A stretch of DNA of 64,000 bases from Streptomyces cyaneus (GTDB lineage Bacteria > Actinomycetota > Actinomycetes > Streptomycetales > Streptomycetaceae): contig NZ_RQJW01000005.1 of the NCBI RefSeq assembly GCF_004028635.1, positions 186,001-250,000 on the forward strand, given 5' to 3'. Shown here piece by piece: positions 18,877 to 26,355 of this stretch. A program made the translations under genes and the position numbers. The notes beneath the pieces were generated by a model. It ran no database searches, had not been told where the DNA came from, and was given only the letters and a program-made list of their open reading frames with translations. Within the stretch, counting starts at the first letter, position 1, and each line of letters starts with the position of its first letter.

Positions 18877-20559
18877 GTGGGTAACAGAAGGCTCGTCGCC
18901 GAGCGACGGAAGACCAACCCCGCGGTACTCGGCGGGATGATCGCCGTGGTCATCGGCGGCGCCGGGTTCGGCGCCTACGCGCTGTTCGGCGGCGGTGCCG
19001 TCGCCGACAGCCGTACGCAGTCGACGTCGTCGAGCGCCGACGACAAGGCGAAGGACGTCAAGACCGGCCCGCTGTCGGCGACCGAGGTCACGTCCGCGGC
19101 CCGGGAGTTCCTCACCGCCTGGCAGCAGGGCAAGGTCACCGCGGCGGCCGCCGCCACGGACGACGCCACGGCGGCCCAGACCCTGCTGACCGGCTACACC
19201 AAGGACGCCCACATCAAGGACGTCACCCTCACCGCCGGCCCCCGCACCGGCGACAAGGTCCCCTTCTCCGTGAAGGGCACGGTGTCGTACAAGGGCACCA
19301 GCAAGCCGCTGGCGTACGACAGTTCGCTGACCGTCGTGCGCCGCGCCGAGGACGGAAAGCCGCTCGTCGACTGGCACTCCGCGATCGTCCACCCCGACCT
19401 GAAGGACGGCGACACCCTCGTCACCGGCGAGTCCGGCACCCCGCCGGTCAAGGCGCTCGACCGGGACGGCGGCGAGCTGACGGAGGCCGAGTACCCGTCG
19501 CTGGGCTCGGTCCTGGACGGGCTGCGCGAGAAGTACGGCGAGAAGGCCGGCGGCAAGGCGGGCGTCGAGCTCCAGGTGATCCGCGGCAAGGAGTCCAAGG
19601 AAGCCGAGCTGTCCGACAAGTCCCTGCTGGAGCTGAGCAAGGGCACGCCGGGCACCGTGAAGACGACGCTGAGTCCGGCCATGCAGGCCGCCGCGGAGAA
19701 GCAGGTGGCCGACAGACCCAAGGCCTCGGTGGTCGTCCTGCGCCCCTCGACCGGCGAGATCCTGGCCGTCGCGAACTCCTCGCACGGCTTCAACACCGCC
19801 TTCCAGGGCTCCCTCGCCCCGGGCTCCACGATGAAGGTCATCACCTCGTCGCTGCTGATCGAGAAGGGCCTCGCGTCGGCGGACAAGCAGCACCCCTGCC
19901 CGAAGTACTTCACGTACGGGCACTGGAAGTTCCAGAACGACGACAAGTTCGAGATCAAGGGCGGCACGTTCAAGGCGAGCTTCGCCCGCTCCTGCAACAC
20001 GGCCTTCATCAGCCAGGCCCCCGAGCTGGACAACGACAGCCTCACCAAGCAGGCCCAGCAGGTCTTCGGCCTCTCCATGAACAACTGGTCCGTCGGCGTC
20101 CCCACCTTCGACGGCGCCGTCCCGGTCCAGTCGCAGGCCCAGATGGCGGCCTCGCTCATCGGCCAGGGCGGCGTGCGGATGAACCCGCTGAACATGGCGT
20201 CGGTCTCGGCGACCGTCAAGACGGGCACCTTCAAGCAGCCCTACCTGGTGGCCCCGACGGTCGACAACCGCACCCTCGCCACCGCCTCCCGCTCCATGTC
20301 CGCGGCCACGCTGTCGCAGCTGCGCGAGCTGATGGCCTACACGGCGGCCTACGGCACGGCGGCCGAGGCGATGTCCGGGGTCGTCGGCGATGTCGGCGCG
20401 AAGACCGGCTCGGCGGAGGTCGACGGCCAGAAGAAGCCGAACGGCTGGTTCACGGCGTACCGGAACGACCTGGCGGCAGCGGGCGTGGTCCAGGCGGGCG
20501 GCCACGGCGGCGACACGGCGGGCCCGATCGTGGCGGCGCTGCTGAAGATGGGCGGCTGA
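18877..20559 (+). CDS. Penicillin-binding protein (MecA_N + transpeptidase), tandem copy 2
   Basis: 560 aa from a GTG with GGAAAGAA just upstream. It has the same architecture as its neighbour: signal-anchor TNPAVLGGMIAVVIGGAG, MecA_N domain (about 60-170), and transpeptidase motifs PGSTMKV, RSCNTAF and KTGSAE. The two proteins align along their full length, with similar N-terminal domains and the shared MNPLNMASV and GGHGGD blocks, so this is an old tandem duplication maintained in the genus. Its last codons and stop are imperfectly repeated in frame just downstream (20534-20584). It converges on ssgE with only 27 bp between them and no clear hairpin. Confidence 0.93.
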   Translation: MGNRRLVAERRKTNPAVLGGMIAVVIGGAGFGAYALFGGGAVADSRTQSTSSSADDKAKDVKTGPLSATEVTSAAREFLTAWQQGKVTAAAAATDDATAAQTLLTGYTKDAHIKDVTLTAGPRTGDKVPFSVKGTVSYKGTSKPLAYDSSLTVVRRAEDGKPLVDWHSAIVHPDLKDGDTLVTGESGTPPVKALDRDGGELTEAEYPSLGSVLDGLREKYGEKAGGKAGVELQVIRGKESKEAELSDKSLLELSKGTPGTVKTTLSPAMQAAAEKQVADRPKASVVVLRPSTGEILAVANSSHGFNTAFQGSLAPGSTMKVITSSLLIEKGLASADKQHPCPKYFTYGHWKFQNDDKFEIKGGTFKASFARSCNTAFISQAPELDNDSLTKQAQQVFGLSMNNWSVGVPTFDGAVPVQSQAQMAASLIGQGGVRMNPLNMASVSATVKTGTFKQPYLVAPTVDNRTLATASRSMSAATLSQLRELMAYTAAYGTAAEAMSGVVGDVGAKTGSAEVDGQKKPNGWFTAYRNDLAAAGVVQAGGHGGDTAGPIVAALLKMGG

Positions 20560-20584
20560 GCGGCGGTGAAGAGGGGCGGCTGAG
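20534..20584 (+). repeat. Tandem duplication of a gene 3' end spanning the stop
   Basis: A 27-bp unit (20534-20560) ending MGG-TGA-G is followed directly by a 24-bp near copy (20561-20584, one 3-bp gap and two mismatches). The second copy stays in frame and ends in its own TGA, so readthrough would add AAVKRGG. Confidence 0.75.
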
Positions 20585-20586
20585 TC

Positions 20587-20946
20587 TCAGCGCGCCACGG
20601 GTGCGGCGGCCAGATACGTCCGCCGCAGGAACCTCATCAAGGCCTTCGACTCGAACTGCACCACGGAAACGCCCTGGTCCGAGTGGAACTCCACGACGGC
20701 CTGCACCCTCCCGCACGGCCACACCCGTATCTCACCGCTCCCCGCGGGGGCACGCAGCCCCTGTTCCAGCAGGGAGCGCGAGAACGTCCACTCGTGGGCC
20801 TCGCGCCCGGGCAACCGCACGCGCACCGAGCGCGGGTCGGTATCGGGGTCGTAGCACAGGACGACCGGGACGGCCTCCTGCTCTTCCTGCAAGAGATCGG
20901 CGTCCGTGACGATATGGGCTCGCGCGTACTGTTCGACTACCGACAT
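20587..20946 (-). CDS. ssgE: SsgA-like sporulation and cell-division regulator
   Basis: 119 aa, ATG start. It matches the SsgA-like protein family unique to sporulating actinomycetes, with VPVVLCYDPDTDPRSV, WTFSRSLLEQGL and the conserved V-F-S-K-block near the C-terminus (VVQFESKALMRFLRRTY). These small cytosolic proteins control septum site selection and peptidoglycan turnover during sporulation. Its position between the tandem PBPs and cbiM matches, as I recall, S. coelicolor ssgE (SCO3158), reported to act in spore separation; the assignment to E rather than another letter rests on this context. Its neighbours (two PBPs, and an Rpf a few genes away) fit a wall-remodelling role. Confidence 0.85.
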   Translation of the reverse strand: MSVVEQYARAHIVTDADLLQEEQEAVPVVLCYDPDTDPRSVRVRLPGREAHEWTFSRSLLEQGLRAPAGSGEIRVWPCGRVQAVVEFHSDQGVSVVQFESKALMRFLRRTYLAAAPVAR

Positions 20947-21057
20947 CGGACGGCCCTCTCACGCTGCGTGACCTGTGCGAAAGCTGTGCTTCCGCTCCCC
21001 CTCCAATGTCGCATATCTTCCCGAAAGCGCTCCCCGTAGCCGCCGTATCTCACATGT

Positions 21058-21092
21058 GCGATACACGGATGCGATACACGGATGCGATACAC
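21058..21092 (+). repeat. 13-bp tandem repeats upstream of cbiM
   Basis: GCGATACACGGAT occurs at 21058-21070 and 21071-21083, with a third partial copy GCGATACAC at 21084-21092. It lies between ssgE and cbiM, immediately upstream of the candidate cbiM promoter, and may be a multi-site operator. Confidence 0.75.
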
Positions 21093-21105
21093 AAGCTCCT
21101 CGCTC

Positions 21106-21142
21106 TTGCAACTCATTCGCATTAAGCCACTATCATCGAACG
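21106..21142 (+). promoter_or_regulatory. Candidate cbiM promoter with Nur-like box
   Basis: TTGCAA (21106-21111) could serve as -35, with TATCAT (21131-21136) as -10 and initiation at or next to the GTG at 21143, so the mRNA may be leaderless. TTGCAA-N5-TCGCAT (21106-21122) resembles the Streptomyces Nur (nickel Fur) box tTGCaa-N5-ttGCAA, matching 10 of 12 half-site positions. Overlap with the -35 would suit nickel-dependent repression. Confidence 0.5.
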
Positions 21143-22201
21143 GTGCACGTACCTGACGGATTCATCGACGCCCCCACCTCCGCCGTGACCGGGGTGGTCG
21201 CCGCGGCCGCGGTCGCCGTGAGCCTGCGCGGTGCGCGCCGCGAGCTCGACGAGCGGACGGCGCCGCTGGCCGGCCTGGTGGCGGCGTTCATCTTCGCGGT
21301 GCAGATGCTGAACTTCCCGGTCGCGGCCGGGACCAGCGGACATCTACTCGGCGGGGCGCTGGCCGCGATACTCGTCGGCCCTTATACGGGCGCCCTGTGC
21401 ATCTCCGTGGTCCTGCTGATGCAGGGCATCCTCTTCGCGGACGGCGGCCTCACCGCGCTCGGCGTGAACATCACCAACATGGCGATCGTCGGCGTCGTCG
21501 TCGCCTACGCCGTCTTCCGTGGCCTGGTGAAGGTCCTGCCGAAGACCCGGCGGTCGATCACCGCGGCCTCGTTCGTCGCGTCGGTGGTGTCGGTGCCGGC
21601 CGCGGCCCTCGCGTTCACGCTGCTGTTCTGGATCGGCGGCACCACCGACGTCTCGATCGGCAAGGTCGCCACCGCCATGGTCGGCGTCCACCTGCTGATC
21701 GGCATCGGCGAGGCGGCGATCACCGCGCTGACCATCGGCGCCGTCGTCGCCGTCCGCCCGGACCTGGTGTACGGCGCCCGTGACCTGCGACAGCCGTTGA
21801 AGCTGCGGGTCGGCGGGGAGCTCGTCGACGCTCCGGCCGCCGGGGCCGGGCAGCCGGTCGCGGCCCGGACCTCGCGCCGCACGCTGTGGATCAGCGGTTT
21901 GGTCACCTCCCTCGTCCTCGCCGGGTTCGTCAGCTTCTACGCCTCCGCCAGCCCCGACGGCCTGGAGAAGGTCGCCGAGGACAAGGGCTTCGCGGGGTCC
22001 GCCGAGGAGCATGCCAACGCGGACTCCCCGCTCGCGGACTACGGCATCAAGGACATCGACAACGCCCGCCTGTCCGGTGGCCTCGCCGGCGTGATCGGCG
22101 TCGGCGCCACGGTCGTCGCGGGCACCGGCATCTTCTGGGCGGTGCGCCGGCGCCGTACGGACGAGGCGGCCGACGTGTCGCCCACGAGCACGAGCGTCTG
22201 A
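21143..22201 (+). CDS. cbiM: ECF nickel/cobalt transporter substrate-binding subunit CbiM (with CbiN-like C-terminus)
   Basis: 352 aa from a GTG (MHVPDGFIDAPTS). The N-terminal Met-His motif is the metal-binding signature of CbiM/NikM. About seven TM helices follow up to residue 215 (GTSGHLLGGALAAILVGPYTG, QGILFADGG, LGVNITNM). After a linker, the C-terminal part (about 235-340) holds two more TMs flanking an extracytoplasmic LADYGIKD segment, like fused CbiN/PDGLE. It imports Ni2+ or Co2+ with CbiQ and CbiO. Whether nickel or cobalt is the substrate cannot be decided, but the Nur-like box points to nickel. There is no ribosome site, consistent with a leaderless start. Confidence 0.92.
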   Translation: MHVPDGFIDAPTSAVTGVVAAAAVAVSLRGARRELDERTAPLAGLVAAFIFAVQMLNFPVAAGTSGHLLGGALAAILVGPYTGALCISVVLLMQGILFADGGLTALGVNITNMAIVGVVVAYAVFRGLVKVLPKTRRSITAASFVASVVSVPAAALAFTLLFWIGGTTDVSIGKVATAMVGVHLLIGIGEAAITALTIGAVVAVRPDLVYGARDLRQPLKLRVGGELVDAPAAGAGQPVAARTSRRTLWISGLVTSLVLAGFVSFYASASPDGLEKVAEDKGFAGSAEEHANADSPLADYGIKDIDNARLSGGLAGVIGVGATVVAGTGIFWAVRRRRTDEAADVSPTSTSV

Positions 22202-22203
22202 CC

Positions 22204-22965
22204 GTGGGCGCCGGGCACGCGCACAGGCTCTACCGGCACGGGCACTCGCCCGTGCACGGCCTGCCGCCGCACACCAAGCTCGCCGCGGTCTTCGCGTTCG
22301 TGGTGGTCGTGGTGTCGACGCCGCGGGAGGCGATGTGGGCGTTCGGCCTGTACGCCGTGCTGCTCGCGCTCGTCGCGTATGTCGCGCGCGTGCCCGCCGG
22401 CTTCTTGCTGAAGCGGCTGCTGATCGAGGTGCCGTTCGTCGCGTTCGCCGTGCTGATGCCGTTCGTGGCGGAGGGCGAGCGGGTCGAGGTGCTGGGCATG
22501 TCGCTGAGCGTCAGCGGACTGTGGGGTGCCTGGAACGTGCTGGCGAAGGGCACCCTGGGCGTCGCCGCCTCCGTACTCCTCGCCTCCACCACCGAGCTGC
22601 GTGAACTGCTCCTCGGCCTCCAGCGGTTGAAGCTCCCACCGCTCCTGGTGCAGATCGCGTCCTTCATGATCCGGTACGGCGATGTCATCACGGACGAGAT
22701 GCGGCGGATGCGCATCGCCCGCGAGTCGCGCGGCTTCGAGGCGAAGGGCGTGCGGCACTGGGGCGTCCTCGCGAAGTCGGCGGGCGCGCTGTTCATCCGG
22801 TCCTACGAGCGCGGCGAGCGCGTACATCTGGCCATGATCAGCCGGGGGTACGCCGGTTCGATGCCGGTGATCGACGAGGTGACCGCGTCCCGGACACAGT
22901 GGTCGTACGCCCTCGCGCTCCCCTTCGCCGCCCTTGTCGTCTGTCTGTTGGGATGGGCCCTGTGA
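22204..22965 (+). CDS. cbiQ: ECF transporter transmembrane (T) component CbiQ
   Basis: 253 aa from a GTG two bases after the cbiM stop. It is a membrane protein with five to six helices and the two Ala-Arg-Gly coupling helices of T components, ARESRGFEAKG and ISRGYAGSMP, which contact the ATPase. The start region HRLYRHGHSPVHGLPPHTKL fits the family. It links CbiM to CbiO in the metal importer. Its TGA overlaps the next start. Confidence 0.92.
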   Translation: MGAGHAHRLYRHGHSPVHGLPPHTKLAAVFAFVVVVVSTPREAMWAFGLYAVLLALVAYVARVPAGFLLKRLLIEVPFVAFAVLMPFVAEGERVEVLGMSLSVSGLWGAWNVLAKGTLGVAASVLLASTTELRELLLGLQRLKLPPLLVQIASFMIRYGDVITDEMRRMRIARESRGFEAKGVRHWGVLAKSAGALFIRSYERGERVHLAMISRGYAGSMPVIDEVTASRTQWSYALALPFAALVVCLLGWAL

Positions 22966-23714
22966 GTACTGCTTCCCTGGAGGTCTCCGGCCTCGCCTTC
23001 GCCTACCCCGACGGCCACCAGGCCCTGTTCGGCGTGGACTTCTCCATCGCCCGCGGCGAACGGGTCGCGCTGCTCGGCCCGAACGGCGCCGGCAAGACGA
23101 CGCTCGTCCTCCACCTCAACGGCATCCTGACCGGCGGCACGGGCACCGTGCACGTCGCCGGGCTGCCCGTCGGCAAGCAGCACATGGCCGAGATCAGGCG
23201 CCGGGTCGGCATCGTCTTCCAGGACCCGGACGACCAGCTGTTCATGCCGACGGTCCGCGAGGACGTCGCCTTCGGGCCGGCGGCGGCCGGGCTCAAGGGC
23301 CCGGAGCTGGAGGAGCGGGTCGACCGGGCGCTTGAGCGGGTCGGCATGGCGGAGTTCAAGGACCGTCCGCCGCACCACCTGTCCTTCGGCCAGCGGCGCC
23401 GGGTCGCGGTGGCGACCGTGCTCGCGATGGAGCCGGAGATCCTCGTCCTGGACGAGCCGTCCTCCAACCTCGACCCCGCCTCCCGCCGCGAACTGGCCGA
23501 CATCCTGCGCTCGTTGGACGTCACCGTCCTGATGGTCACGCACGACCTGCCGTACGCCCTGGAGCTGTGCCCGCGCTCCCTGATCCTCAGCGAGGGCGTG
23601 ATCGCGGCGGACGGCAAGACGGCGCAGCTGCTGTCCGACGACGAGCTGATGCGCGCCCATCGCCTGGAGCTGCCGTTCGGATTCGATCCGCGGTCCGTGA
23701 CAATGGGCGCGTGA
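22962..23714 (+). CDS. cbiO: ECF transporter ATPase CbiO
   Basis: 250 aa from a GTG overlapping the cbiQ stop (GTGA), with GGATGG five bases upstream; an ATG at 22953 is in frame but lacks a ribosome site. Walker A GPNGAGKTT, Q-loop VFQDPDDQLFMPTV (typical of ECF ATPases), signature LSFGQRRRVAVA and Walker B LVLDEPSSNLDP are complete. It powers nickel/cobalt uptake with CbiMQ. It acts as a single ATPase, presumably as a homodimer. The stop overlaps the ohrR start by 4 nt. Confidence 0.93.
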   Translation: MSTASLEVSGLAFAYPDGHQALFGVDFSIARGERVALLGPNGAGKTTLVLHLNGILTGGTGTVHVAGLPVGKQHMAEIRRRVGIVFQDPDDQLFMPTVREDVAFGPAAAGLKGPELEERVDRALERVGMAEFKDRPPHHLSFGQRRRVAVATVLAMEPEILVLDEPSSNLDPASRRELADILRSLDVTVLMVTHDLPYALELCPRSLILSEGVIAADGKTAQLLSDDELMRAHRLELPFGFDPRSVTMGA

Positions 23715-24172
23715 CGAACGAGGAGACCAAGGGCTCGCTGCTGCTCGACGAGCAACTGTGCTTCGCGCTGTACGCCGCCCAGCGCGCCGTGACGGCCGCC
23801 TACCGCCCGCTCCTCGACGAACTCGGCCTCACCTACCCGCAGTACCTCGTTCTGCTGGTCCTGTGGGAGCGCGGCGAGATGCCGGTGAAGGAACTGGCGG
23901 CCGCCCTTCGGCTCGACTACGGGACCGTCTCCCCGCTGCTGAAGCGGCTGGAGGCGGCGGGGCTGGTACGGCGGGAGCGGTCGGCGCGGGACGAGCGGTC
24001 GGTGCTCGTCGCGGTCACCGGGCAGGGCGAAGCGCTGCGGGAGCGCGCGGAGTGCGTACCGGGCACGCTGCTCGCGGAGACCGGGCTCGGCGGCCCGGAG
24101 GTGGAGCGGCTGCGCAAGGAGCTGTGGCAGCTGGCGGCGAAGGCGACGGCGGTCGCCGACCGCGCCCGCTGA
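23711..24172 (+). CDS. ohrR: OhrR-type MarR regulator of organic peroxide resistance
   Basis: 153 aa, GTG overlapping the cbiO stop (GTGA). It is a MarR winged helix whose start LLLDEQLCFALYAAQRAVTA, with Cys17, and PLLDELGLTYPQYLVLLVLWE match the OhrR subgroup. There the N-terminal Cys is oxidised by organic hydroperoxides to release DNA. The wing region holds SARDERSVLVAVT. The next gene on the same strand is ohr, with an inverted repeat between them, so OhrR very probably represses ohr. The overlap with cbiMQO suggests it can also be transcribed from the metal-uptake operon, which is an unusual link. Confidence 0.9.
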   Translation: MTNEETKGSLLLDEQLCFALYAAQRAVTAAYRPLLDELGLTYPQYLVLLVLWERGEMPVKELAAALRLDYGTVSPLLKRLEAAGLVRRERSARDERSVLVAVTGQGEALRERAECVPGTLLAETGLGGPEVERLRKELWQLAAKATAVADRAR

Positions 24173-24224
24173 TCTCGGCTTACCGACAGTTACTACCCCC
24201 TGGTAACAACAAATCCCCTACCGG

Positions 24225-24250
24225 CAAGTACCTTGTGCACGATGTACTTG
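24225..24250 (+). promoter_or_regulatory. Candidate OhrR operator
   Basis: CAAGTAC (24225-24231) and GTACTTG (24244-24250) form a perfect inverted repeat with a 12-bp spacer, in the middle of the ohrR-ohr gap and about 55 bp before the ohr start. Confidence 0.5.
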
Positions 24251-24303
24251 TGCGCCCACGCGGTGCGCCGCACATTGGCACAGCTTCTGGGGGAGGGCCA
24301 ACC

Positions 24304-24753
24304 ATGACCGCCGAGGACACCGCCGTAGACACCCGTCCGACGAAGATCATGTACGTCGCCGAGGCCACCGCGCACGGCGGTCGGGACGGCTATGTCACCA
24401 GCCAGGACGGCCAGATCCAGCTGAAGGTCGCGATGCCGCCGGCGCTCGGTGGTGACGGCAACGGCACCAACCCCGAGCAACTGTTCGCCGCCGGCTACAG
24501 CTCCTGCTTCCACAACGCGCTGATCCTGGTCGGCAACCGCGAGGGCTACGACCTCACCGGATCCACGGTCGCCGCGAAGGTCGGCATCGGCCCCAACAGG
24601 CACCGCGGCTACGGCCTCGCGGTCGCCCTCAGCGTCTCGCTGCCGGTGCTGGACGCCGACCTCGCGGCCAAGCTGGTGGACGCCGCGCACGAGATCTGCC
24701 CGTACTCCAACGCGACCCGGGGGAACATCGACGTCACCATCCTGCTTGGGTAG
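24304..24753 (+). CDS. ohr: Organic hydroperoxide resistance protein (Ohr, OsmC family)
   Basis: 149 aa, ATG with GGGGGAGGGCC upstream. It is a thiol peroxidase of the Ohr subgroup: the peroxidatic Cys68 in FAAGYSSCFHNAL (61-73) and resolving Cys132 in CPYSNATRGN (132-141) are both present. It reduces organic (fatty-acid) hydroperoxides using lipoyl-group reductants. Length is typical. It sits right after its regulator. Confidence 0.94.
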   Translation: MTAEDTAVDTRPTKIMYVAEATAHGGRDGYVTSQDGQIQLKVAMPPALGGDGNGTNPEQLFAAGYSSCFHNALILVGNREGYDLTGSTVAAKVGIGPNRHRGYGLAVALSVSLPVLDADLAAKLVDAAHEICPYSNATRGNIDVTILLG

Positions 24754-24789
24754 AAGGGCACCCGCACCAGGCAGGACGAGGAGACGGAC

Positions 24790-25947
24790 GTGAGCGTGAA
24801 CGGCACAGTGGCCGAGGGCTTCGAGCCGGTCAGGGAGGCGTTCGTACGGAACTTCGGCACGCTCGGCGAGCGGGGCGCGGCCGTCGCCGTGTACCGGGAC
24901 GGGCGCAAGGTCGTCGACCTGTGGGCCGGCACGAAGGACGTCGACGGTACGCAGGCGTGGCAGCACGGCACCGCGCAGGTCGTGCGCTCGGCGACCAAGG
25001 GTGTCGCCGCCGCCGTGCTCCTCGTCCTCCATCAGCGCGGGGAGCTGGACCTGGACGCGCCGGTGGGCGAGTACTGGCCGGAGTTCAAGACGCACGGCAA
25101 GGAGCGGCTGCTGGTCCGGCACGTGCTGAACCACCGTGCCGGGCTCCCGGTGCTCGACCGCCCGCTCACGCCCGAGGAGGCGCTGGACCCGCACCGCGGC
25201 CCCGCGGCGGTGGCCGCGCAGGCGCCCGCCTGGGAGCCGGGCACCGACCACGGCTACCACGCGCTGACGTACGGCTGGATGGTCGACGAACTGGTCCGGC
25301 GCGTGACGGGGCGCTGGGCCGGCGAGTGGCTCGCCGCGGAGGTCTCCGGCCCACTGGGCCTGGACCTGTGGCTGGGGCTGCCGGAGTCGGAGGCGGGACG
25401 GGTGGGCCGCAGCGGCCGGGTCGAGGGGCCCGAGCCGGTGGGCGGACTGCGCGCACGCCCGAAGCGCACGGTCACCGAGGCCTACGACGACCCGAACTCC
25501 CTCACCCGCCGCGCGTTCGCCGCGATCACCCCGTTCCCCGAGCAGAACGACCCCGCGTACCGCGCCGCCGCCCTCCCCGCCACGAACGGCATCGCGACGG
25601 CCGACGCTCTGGCCCGCTTCTACGCCACGCTGATCGGCGAGGTCGACGGCGTACGGCTCTTCGACCCGGCGACGGTGGAGCTCGCTCGGGCGGAGGAGTC
25701 GGCCGGCCCGGACCGTGTCCTGGTCGTCAACACCCGCTTCGGCCTCGGCTACATGCTGCACGGCACCGCGTCGCCCCTGCTGGGACCGGGTTCGTTCGGC
25801 CACCCCGGCCGCGGCGGCGCCCTCGGCTTCGCCGACCCGGAGACGGGGATCGCGTTCGGCTATGTGACGAACGGCTTCCGCAAGACGGTGACGGCGGATC
25901 CGAGGGCGCAGGGGTTGATACGGGCGCTGCGGGCGGCGCTCGCGTAG
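24790..25947 (+). CDS. Beta-lactamase-fold serine hydrolase (class C/esterase EstB-like)
   Basis: 385 aa from a GTG. The SxxK motif SATK (67-70) gives the nucleophile, a Tyr-containing YHALTYG supplies the second motif, and a late GHPGRGG provides the third. There is no signal peptide, so it is cytosolic, unlike true class C beta-lactamases. Carboxylesterase or peptidase activity is more likely than antibiotic hydrolysis. The stop-codon region is repeated 36 bp downstream. No operon partner is evident. Confidence 0.9.
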   Translation: MSVNGTVAEGFEPVREAFVRNFGTLGERGAAVAVYRDGRKVVDLWAGTKDVDGTQAWQHGTAQVVRSATKGVAAAVLLVLHQRGELDLDAPVGEYWPEFKTHGKERLLVRHVLNHRAGLPVLDRPLTPEEALDPHRGPAAVAAQAPAWEPGTDHGYHALTYGWMVDELVRRVTGRWAGEWLAAEVSGPLGLDLWLGLPESEAGRVGRSGRVEGPEPVGGLRARPKRTVTEAYDDPNSLTRRAFAAITPFPEQNDPAYRAAALPATNGIATADALARFYATLIGEVDGVRLFDPATVELARAEESAGPDRVLVVNTRFGLGYMLHGTASPLLGPGSFGHPGRGGALGFADPETGIAFGYVTNGFRKTVTADPRAQGLIRALRAALA

Positions 25948-25990
25948 CGGTCGGGTCCCTCGCCCTCAGGGTCCCTCGCGCAGCGGTCGG
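25939..25990 (+). repeat. Direct repeat of a stop-codon region, 36-bp period
   Basis: CTCGCGTAGCGGTCGG (25939-25954), which contains the serine hydrolase TAG, recurs as CTCGCGCAGCGGTCGG (25975-25990) with one change. Between them GGGTCCCTCG is also repeated. Confidence 0.75.
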
Positions 25991-25991
25991 T

Positions 25992-26267
25992 TCAGACGTG
26001 GATCGGGTGCGAGGTGCGCCCCGACGCCTGGTCTATCTCCCCGTGCGCTTTGGTGAGCATCTGCATCGCCAGCTCGTTCAGCGCGCGGGCACCGGCGATC
26101 TCCTCACCCACGCGTGGCTGATTCGCGTCGGTGTGGTGCCGTGAGGCGTGCCCGTGGGCCCGTACCTCGGTGCCGTCGGGGAGCCGCACCATCGCGACTG
26201 CCCTGGTGTGGGTTTCGTCCTCCTGGAACTCCAGCTCGACATGCCATCCCACTGCGGTGTGCATCAT
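25992..26267 (-). CDS. DUF1876 domain protein
   Basis: 91 aa from the ATG that follows a consensus GGAGGTGA at 7-nt spacing; an upstream GTG at 26276 overlaps that site. MHTAVGWHVELEFQEDETHTRAVAM and DGTEVRAHGHASRHHTDANQP identify the DUF1876 family, small dsRBD-like proteins widespread in Streptomyces and sometimes linked to sigma-B-type stress regulons. It is soluble and its function is unknown. It lies 72 bp downstream of the TIR gene on the same strand. Confidence 0.85.
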   Translation of the reverse strand: MMHTAVGWHVELEFQEDETHTRAVAMVRLPDGTEVRAHGHASRHHTDANQPRVGEEIAGARALNELAMQMLTKAHGEIDQASGRTSHPIHV

Positions 26268-26322
26268 GACGATCACCTCCGGAAGTACTGCTTCCAGGGT
26301 GCGCCTCGGAAGGGTCCGCCGA

Positions 26323-26355
26323 CTAGTCGGGCTCGGCGCCTAGTCGGGCTCGGCG
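26323..26355 (-). repeat. 17-bp tandem duplication spanning the TIR gene stop
   Basis: CTAGTCGGGCTCGGCG is present at 26323-26338 and again at 26340-26355, one base apart. On the coding strand both copies contain the final AEPD codons and TAG; the second is out of frame (17-bp period). Confidence 0.92.

Noticed and set aside
20947..21142. Cobalamin riboswitch upstream of cbiM
   Set aside because: No B12-box or the expected long folded leader is visible, and the promoter seems to give a leaderless mRNA.
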